Positions 6,082 to 9,309 of a DNA stretch of 9,309 nucleotides are shown here, piece after piece. The position numbers and the translations under genes are program-made. The stretch's first letter is position 1, and each line of letters opens with the position of its first letter. The stretch comes from Flavobacteriales bacterium. Lineage in GTDB: Bacteria > Bacteroidota > Bacteroidia > Flavobacteriales_D > Sanyastnellaceae. Below the pieces are notes generated by a model, which was not told the DNA's origin, searched no databases, and worked only from the letters and a program-made list of their open reading frames with translations. Location: positions 1 to 9,309 of the forward strand of contig JAPKBK010000056.1 of NCBI GenBank assembly GCA_028823435.1, in the 5' to 3' direction.

Positions 6082-7308
6082 CTAGTGCTGTACTACCAAA
6101 CGACGTGTTGTCGTTCCAACCTTGCCCACCAATTGAATAAAATACACGCCTTCTTTCCAATCATTGACACGCCACATTTGATTTGGCGAAAGTGATTCAG
6201 TTAAAATGACTCTTCCACTTACATCCAGAACTCTGATCTGTGTATCGTTAAGGAAATCACTCTGAATCGAAAATGATGAACTTGTAGGGTTGGGTATAAC
6301 AGACCATTGTGTAGAAGCATTGATGCTTTCAACTTTTACGACTGACAGACCCAATAGCTCTAGGGTACAGCCATCTTCATCTGTAATCAACAGAGAGTAT
6401 TCTCCGTCCACAACATCCATAAGATCTTCGCTTGAACTAATTGTGATTCCATCTATGTCGGTCCAAGAAAATGTTGCGACTCCTTCTGCGCCAGTTACTG
6501 TAACGTCAATACCACCTCCTTCAATCACATAGTCAGCAGCAAGAGTACAAGCAGCAGCCGTGTCAATGACTTCATTGCCTTCATAGACACTTGTGCAACC
6601 ATCAGCGACCAATGTTAGCGTATATATTCCAGGAGAAATGTCTGTAAGGTCCTCCTCTGTTCCAACCACAGTTCCATCGGCATCAGTCCAAGAAAAAGAT
6701 GTCGCAACCACTCCCTCAGCGAGAGTCACATCTATGCTTCCTAATGTTCCTAAATCACTGTCAGAATCCGTAGTAGCGATATTTTCAATGAGATCGCATT
6801 GAATATTTAATGAGAAATCTGCATATGCAAACTCTGCAGAAAAGGGCTCGAAAATTGTTAACCAACCAAGTACCAATAAATCAATTTTATAGATACCAGG
6901 AATTGTGGGCGTGCCCTCAATAGAGGCGCAGTATTGAAGTCCACCTAGAAACATGCATGGATCAGGTGAATCACCATTGTTGTTACACACGACCATTAAA
7001 CCCAATTCTTCTGGAGTATATATCACATTAGTGACAACATCTGTCATGACGACTTCAATAAGGTTGATTGAATCAATAGGAAGTGTGGGAGGATAAGCTT
7101 CATCAACATCTGAAGCATAAGTTGGAATTAAAATATGAATGACATCCATGTATTCCTGCCCAACAACGCCTGAAACAAAATTCTCATCTAGAGTGGGGTC
7201 AGGAGACACGCCGAAGCCCGCTTCGCCGAAATCAAAATCCGCAACACATTGTCCGAAAGCAGTGCTTGAGATAGCGACTGCCAGAAAAAAGGAGTAAAAT
7301 TTGTTCAT
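6082..7308 (-). CDS. Secreted T9SS cargo protein with two SprB-like repeats
   Basis: This is a predicted secreted or cell-surface protein of 408 residues. It has a signal peptide (about 1-19, ending TAFGQ), then an N-terminal domain (about 21-170) with GFGVSPDPTLDENF, a GLMVVCNNNGDSPDPCMF cysteine segment and YCASIEGTPTIPGIY. I recognise that domain as a recurring one in flavobacterial secreted proteins but cannot name a function for it. Two similar beta-rich units follow (about 190-238 and 266-314), each with a SIDVT/GIDVT start, an FSWTD core, a DL.D turn and a DGCT end, like SprB repeats of gliding adhesins. The end (about 334-408) is a type A T9SS sorting domain: WSVIPNPTSSSFSI, IRVLDVSGRVI, WKEGVYFIQL and a basic tail. 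It sits between the STAS and rnz genes with gaps of 23 and 12 bases. No catalytic motif is visible; an adhesive or matrix role is inference. Confidence 0.88.
   Translation of the reverse strand: MNKFYSFFLAVAISSTAFGQCVADFDFGEAGFGVSPDPTLDENFVSGVVGQEYMDVIHILIPTYASDVDEAYPPTLPIDSINLIEVVMTDVVTNVIYTPEELGLMVVCNNNGDSPDPCMFLGGLQYCASIEGTPTIPGIYKIDLLVLGWLTIFEPFSAEFAYADFSLNIQCDLIENIATTDSDSDLGTLGSIDVTLAEGVVATSFSWTDADGTVVGTEEDLTDISPGIYTLTLVADGCTSVYEGNEVIDTAAACTLAADYVIEGGGIDVTVTGAEGVATFSWTDIDGITISSSEDLMDVVDGEYSLLITDEDGCTLELLGLSVVKVESINASTQWSVIPNPTSSSFSIQSDFLNDTQIRVLDVSGRVILTESLSPNQMWRVNDWKEGVYFIQLVGKVGTTTRRLVVQH
6367..6513 (-). repeat. Internal SprB-like repeat, copy 2
   Basis: This stretch encodes residues about 266-314 of the T9SS protein. 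It aligns with copy 1 through GIDVTV, ATFSWTDIDG, SEDLMDV, DGEYSL and DGCT. The DNA also shares short runs such as gtccaagaaaa, which points to duplication within the gene followed by divergence. Confidence 0.65.
6595..6741 (-). repeat. Internal SprB-like repeat, copy 1
   Basis: This stretch encodes residues about 190-238 of the T9SS protein, including GSIDVTLAEG, SFSWTDADG, EEDLTDISPGIYTL and DGCT. It pairs with the copy encoded at 6367-6513. An acidic DSDSD linker precedes it. Confidence 0.65.
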
Positions 7309-7331
7309 TGTTTTAGTTTTTTATAATTCGA

Positions 7332-7706
7332 TTAATCTTCTTTTCCAACTTCTCTCTCCTGCACCTCCATATACACCATGTCTACTGCTTCTTTTGCAGT
7401 AGGGACGATATTTAGGACACGATGTAATTGCGCAATAGAAATGAGCTTTTCGACACTAGGCTGTAAGCCGCATAAGACAAACGAACCTCCTGCGTCACCA
7501 CAGAGTCTTTTGCCAACTAAAACCGCACTTAAACCACTTGAGTCACAGTATCTCGATTCAGACAAATCGAGTATGATGTTTTTGGTTCCCGATTTGCCGA
7601 GTAAGACGAGCTGAGCTTTTAAATCAGGCGCTTGAAGTGCATCTAGCTTTTCAACTTTAGATGTCAGGATTGCGACATTGTCGCGGTGTTCTATAGAGAA
7701 ATTCAT
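7332..7706 (-). CDS. STAS-domain anti-sigma-factor antagonist-like protein
   Basis: This is a single STAS domain of 124 residues, the fold of SpoIIAA/RsbV. Such proteins bind anti-sigma factors or other partners and are switched off by serine phosphorylation. The key loop is CDSSGLSAVL, in which S56 or S57 is the expected phosphorylation site, after the strand NIILDLSE. The C-terminal part has SFVLCGLQPSVEKLI and LHRVLNIVPTAKEAVD, typical of the family, and ends in a charged tail. No RsbW-like kinase or PP2C phosphatase is encoded in the window, so its partner is unknown. It is preceded by a candidate promoter within an inverted repeat and followed by the T9SS protein gene after 23 bases and then rnz. 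Its role here, signalling or otherwise, cannot be read from the sequence. Confidence 0.9.
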   Translation of the reverse strand: MNFSIEHRDNVAILTSKVEKLDALQAPDLKAQLVLLGKSGTKNIILDLSESRYCDSSGLSAVLVGKRLCGDAGGSFVLCGLQPSVEKLISIAQLHRVLNIVPTAKEAVDMVYMEVQEREVGKED

Positions 7707-7722
7707 AGTATTGGATGTGTTC

Positions 7723-7746
7723 TTGTCAAATATAACTGTTTGACAA
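7723..7746. promoter_or_regulatory. Perfect 8-8-8 inverted repeat overlapping the STAS promoter
   Basis: TTGTCAAA, eight bases, then TTTGACAA form a perfect inverted repeat with half-site centres about 16 bases apart. On the minus strand the right half supplies TTTG of the -7 box. A dimeric repressor bound here would cover the promoter. It could instead form a hairpin after pyrB, but no T-tract follows in the leftward direction. Confidence 0.5.
7727..7734 (-). promoter_or_regulatory. Candidate -7 element for the STAS-T9SS-rnz unit
   Basis: The minus strand reads TATATTTG, an exact TAnnTTTG match. It lies 20 bases before the STAS ATG at 7706, in the 67-base gap after pyrB. No clear -33 TTG is present at 17-23 bases upstream. 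The gap suggests the three downstream genes can be transcribed separately from pyrRB. Confidence 0.5.
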
Positions 7747-7773
7747 TATTTTTTGCATTAAAATTTAAGAAAC

Positions 7774-8709
7774 TTATCGCCTAGCCAACAAGTACATCAC
7801 GGCCATTCGCGTAGCAACACCATTCTCTACTTGATCTAAAATCAAGGAGTGGTCACTGTCTGCGATCCCACTTGAGATTTCAACCCCCCGATTAACTGGG
7901 CCAGGGTGAAGTATAGTTAGCTGTTTATCAAGCCTCTGCAGCCGGTCTTCAGTCAATCCGAAGTTTAAAGTATATTCCCGAATCGACGGGAAGTAGGGTA
8001 TCGATTTTGAATCCCCTTGCCTTTCGTGTTGAATACGCAACATGTTAACAACATCAGCCCACACCAATGTTTCATCAAAATCATGACTAATTTCAACTCC
8101 CAAAGCGCGCATGTGCTTTGGAATCAATGTCGCAGGACCGCAAACACGAACATGTGCACCTAAGAGCTTCAATGCCAAAATATTTGACAAAGCAACTCTT
8201 GAATGACGAATATCACCTACGATCGCAATCTTTTTACCCTCAAGATCAACCCCAAATCTCTCTCGAATGCTAAATGCATCTAAAAGCGCTTGAGTAGGAT
8301 GCTCGTGGGTTCCATCTCCAGCATTAATTAAAGTCGTATTTACTTTGTCGGCAAGAAAATGTATAGCTCCAGGGTGAGGGTGTCTCATCACAACCATGTC
8401 AACTTTCATCGCAATGATGTTGTTGACGGTATCTACAAGCGTCTCCCCCTTCTTAACAGATGAACTGGCAGCTGAAAAGTTGACGACGTCAGCAGACAAA
8501 CGCTTTTGTGCCAATTCAAATGACAAACGTGTTCGGGTAGAGTTTTCAAAAAATAAATTTGCGACTGTTAAATCACGTAACGACGGTACTTTTCTAATGG
8601 GTCGATTCAGAACTTCTTTAAACTCAGCAGCCGTATTAAAAATGAGCTCCAAGTCGTCGCGATTCATTCCGCGAATTCCCAACAGGTGATTAACTGAGAG
8701 TTTACTCAT
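7774..8709 (-). CDS. pyrB: Aspartate carbamoyltransferase, catalytic chain (PyrB)
   Basis: This cytosolic enzyme joins carbamoyl phosphate and aspartate to N-carbamoylaspartate, the second step of UMP synthesis. The 311 residues are full length. Carbamoyl-phosphate-binding STRTR is at 57-61, the mobile-loop lysine in SSSVKKGET (K87) follows, then VMRHPHPGA with R109, HEHPTQALLD with H137, R171 in GDIRHSR, the aspartate-binding MLRIQHERQ (R225, Q227) and HPGPVNRGVEI (268-278). The last motif is of the B. subtilis type rather than the E. coli type. No regulatory chain pyrI is seen beside it. Its ATG overlaps the pyrR stop codon as ATGA, so the two are translationally coupled. Leftward transcription could continue into the STAS gene, although a separate promoter is present there. 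Confidence 0.97.
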   Translation of the reverse strand: MSKLSVNHLLGIRGMNRDDLELIFNTAAEFKEVLNRPIRKVPSLRDLTVANLFFENSTRTRLSFELAQKRLSADVVNFSAASSSVKKGETLVDTVNNIIAMKVDMVVMRHPHPGAIHFLADKVNTTLINAGDGTHEHPTQALLDAFSIRERFGVDLEGKKIAIVGDIRHSRVALSNILALKLLGAHVRVCGPATLIPKHMRALGVEISHDFDETLVWADVVNMLRIQHERQGDSKSIPYFPSIREYTLNFGLTEDRLQRLDKQLTILHPGPVNRGVEISSGIADSDHSLILDQVENGVATRMAVMYLLARR

Positions 8710-9251
8710 TCAGGTTTTGAATTGAAAAGTAAAACACAATCGGATTCATTCTCCTCTTTCCATTCCACAACGACATGCTGGCCGACAATGCTATCTATCT
8801 GTTTTCCGATATAGGTAGGTTCAATTGGCAATTCTCTGCTGAACCTTCTGTCTATCAGAACAGCCAATTCAACTTTGTCAGGTCTCCCGTATGCTAAAAG
8901 AGCGTCTAAACCTGCCCTTATGGTTCGGCCTGTAAAGAAGACATCATCCACCAGAACAACGTTCCTTCCATCCACAAGAAACTCCATTTTATTTTGTTGG
9001 GGCGCAAGTGGTTTGTCATGCATCCTGAGGTCATCTCTGTGAAAAGTCACATCGAGTTCGCCACATCTAATCTCTTTGTTGTCAAGTAACACAGAGAGTT
9101 TTGCTTGCAACCTATGTGCCAGCCTGATCCCTCTTGGCTGTAAACCTATGAGGTCAGTTTTTGTGAAATCATGATGCTCGAGCAGTTGATGCGCGAGCCG
9201 GTCGAGAATGAGCTCAAATTGCTCCTCGTTGATTAGGACTTGAGAATCGAT
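8706..9251 (-). CDS. pyrR: PyrR: pyrimidine regulator / uracil phosphoribosyltransferase, non-standard start
   Basis: PyrR converts uracil and PRPP to UMP and in many bacteria also controls pyr mRNA through attenuation. The PRPP-binding loop VVLVDDVFFTGRTIRAGLDALL, then LAVLIDRRFSRELPIEPTYIGK and the C-terminal strand are clear. Reading upstream in the same frame gives the conserved N-terminus VLINEEQFELILDRLAHQL, then LIGLQPRGIRLAHRL, so the true protein is about 180 residues. No ATG, GTG or TTG occurs in frame there. The first TTG (9110) would delete about 47 conserved residues. I place the start at ATC 9251-9249, four bases after a -7 box; this gives 181 residues. A base error, or a start a few codons away, remains possible. 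The frame stays open to the window edge, but through a terminator hairpin, so an upstream start is unlikely. The stop overlaps pyrB as ATGA. Confidence 0.88.
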   Translation of the reverse strand: MDSQVLINEEQFELILDRLAHQLLEHHDFTKTDLIGLQPRGIRLAHRLQAKLSVLLDNKEIRCGELDVTFHRDDLRMHDKPLAPQQNKMEFLVDGRNVVLVDDVFFTGRTIRAGLDALLAYGRPDKVELAVLIDRRFSRELPIEPTYIGKQIDSIVGQHVVVEWKEENESDCVLLFNSKPE

Positions 9252-9255
9252 GACG

Positions 9256-9263
9256 CAAAGATA
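9256..9263 (-). promoter_or_regulatory. Candidate -7 element for pyrR-pyrB
   Basis: The minus strand reads TATCTTTG, an exact TAnnTTTG match, in a gcaaagatacgaa context (plus strand) that I recall as common before flavobacterial genes. Four bases separate it from the proposed ATC start of pyrR. No -33 TTG is evident; that position falls inside the terminator stem. No PyrR-type anti-antiterminator loop can fit between this box and the coding region. Confidence 0.55.
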
Positions 9264-9273
9264 CGAATAAGAA

Positions 9274-9306
9274 AAAGGGAGGCCGATGCCTCCCTTTCTT
9301 TTTTTT
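9274..9306. terminator. Strong bidirectional intrinsic terminator
   Basis: A perfect 10-bp stem (9274-9283 with 9288-9297, sequence AAAGGGAGGC and its complement) closes on a four-base loop. On the plus strand it is followed by a C and eight T residues (9298-9306). On the minus strand the last three stem bases and the next two give TTTTT. It probably ends a leftward gene beyond the window edge and insulates pyrR-pyrB, though the longer T-tract favours the plus-strand direction. Confidence 0.85.
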
Positions 9307-9309
9307 ATA

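Noticed and set aside
6290..6802. Plus-strand open frames opposite the T9SS protein gene
   Set aside because: They are serine/threonine/proline-rich mirror frames of the repeat-coding strand and show no recognisable protein or start context.
8706..9110. A short 134-residue PyrR starting at TTG 9110
   Set aside because: This start would remove the conserved N-terminal helix and the QPRG segment, which are encoded intact and in frame just upstream.

Overview
The window looks like ordinary chromosome from a member of the Bacteroidota, most likely the order Flavobacteriales. The reasons are a protein with a type IX secretion (T9SS) C-terminal sorting domain and SprB-like repeats, a DUF6913-type protein joined to dapA, a transketolase split into two chains, the lack of clear Shine-Dalgarno sequences, and several TAnnTTTG boxes (the Bacteroidota sigma-ABfr -7 element) just upstream of genes. 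Base composition is moderately AT-rich and fairly even. Ten protein genes fill the window. No gap between genes exceeds 300 bases, and I see no tRNA, rRNA, CRISPR array, transposon or phage gene.

Left part (1-3136): the C-terminal chain of a split transketolase (+) converges on a two-gene unit read leftward, DUF6913 then dapA (lysine and peptidoglycan diaminopimelate synthesis), separated by one base. Divergent from that unit, across about 67 bases, is a small LPP20-like lipoprotein gene (+), which then converges on ilvE.

Middle (3220-7706): all genes read leftward. In order of transcription these are a STAS-domain anti-sigma-factor antagonist, a secreted T9SS cargo protein, ribonuclease Z, a NarL-type response regulator without a local kinase, and branched-chain aminotransferase ilvE. 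STAS, T9SS protein and RNase Z are tightly spaced (23 and 12 bases). The regulator and ilvE each have their own candidate promoter.

Right part (7774-9309): pyrR and pyrB form a translationally coupled pyrimidine pair (ATGA overlap). A strong bidirectional hairpin terminator separates them from whatever lies beyond the window edge.

Most of the content is core metabolism and RNA processing, and I do not see a new defence or mobile system. The points most worth a second look concern gene expression. pyrR has no ATG, GTG or TTG near its conserved N-terminus but has a -7 box placed for a leaderless start at ATC. The DUF6913 gene shows the same geometry (TTTG, four bases, GTG). A perfect 8-8-8 inverted repeat overlaps the STAS promoter, and a perfect palindrome lies in the leader of the response regulator.
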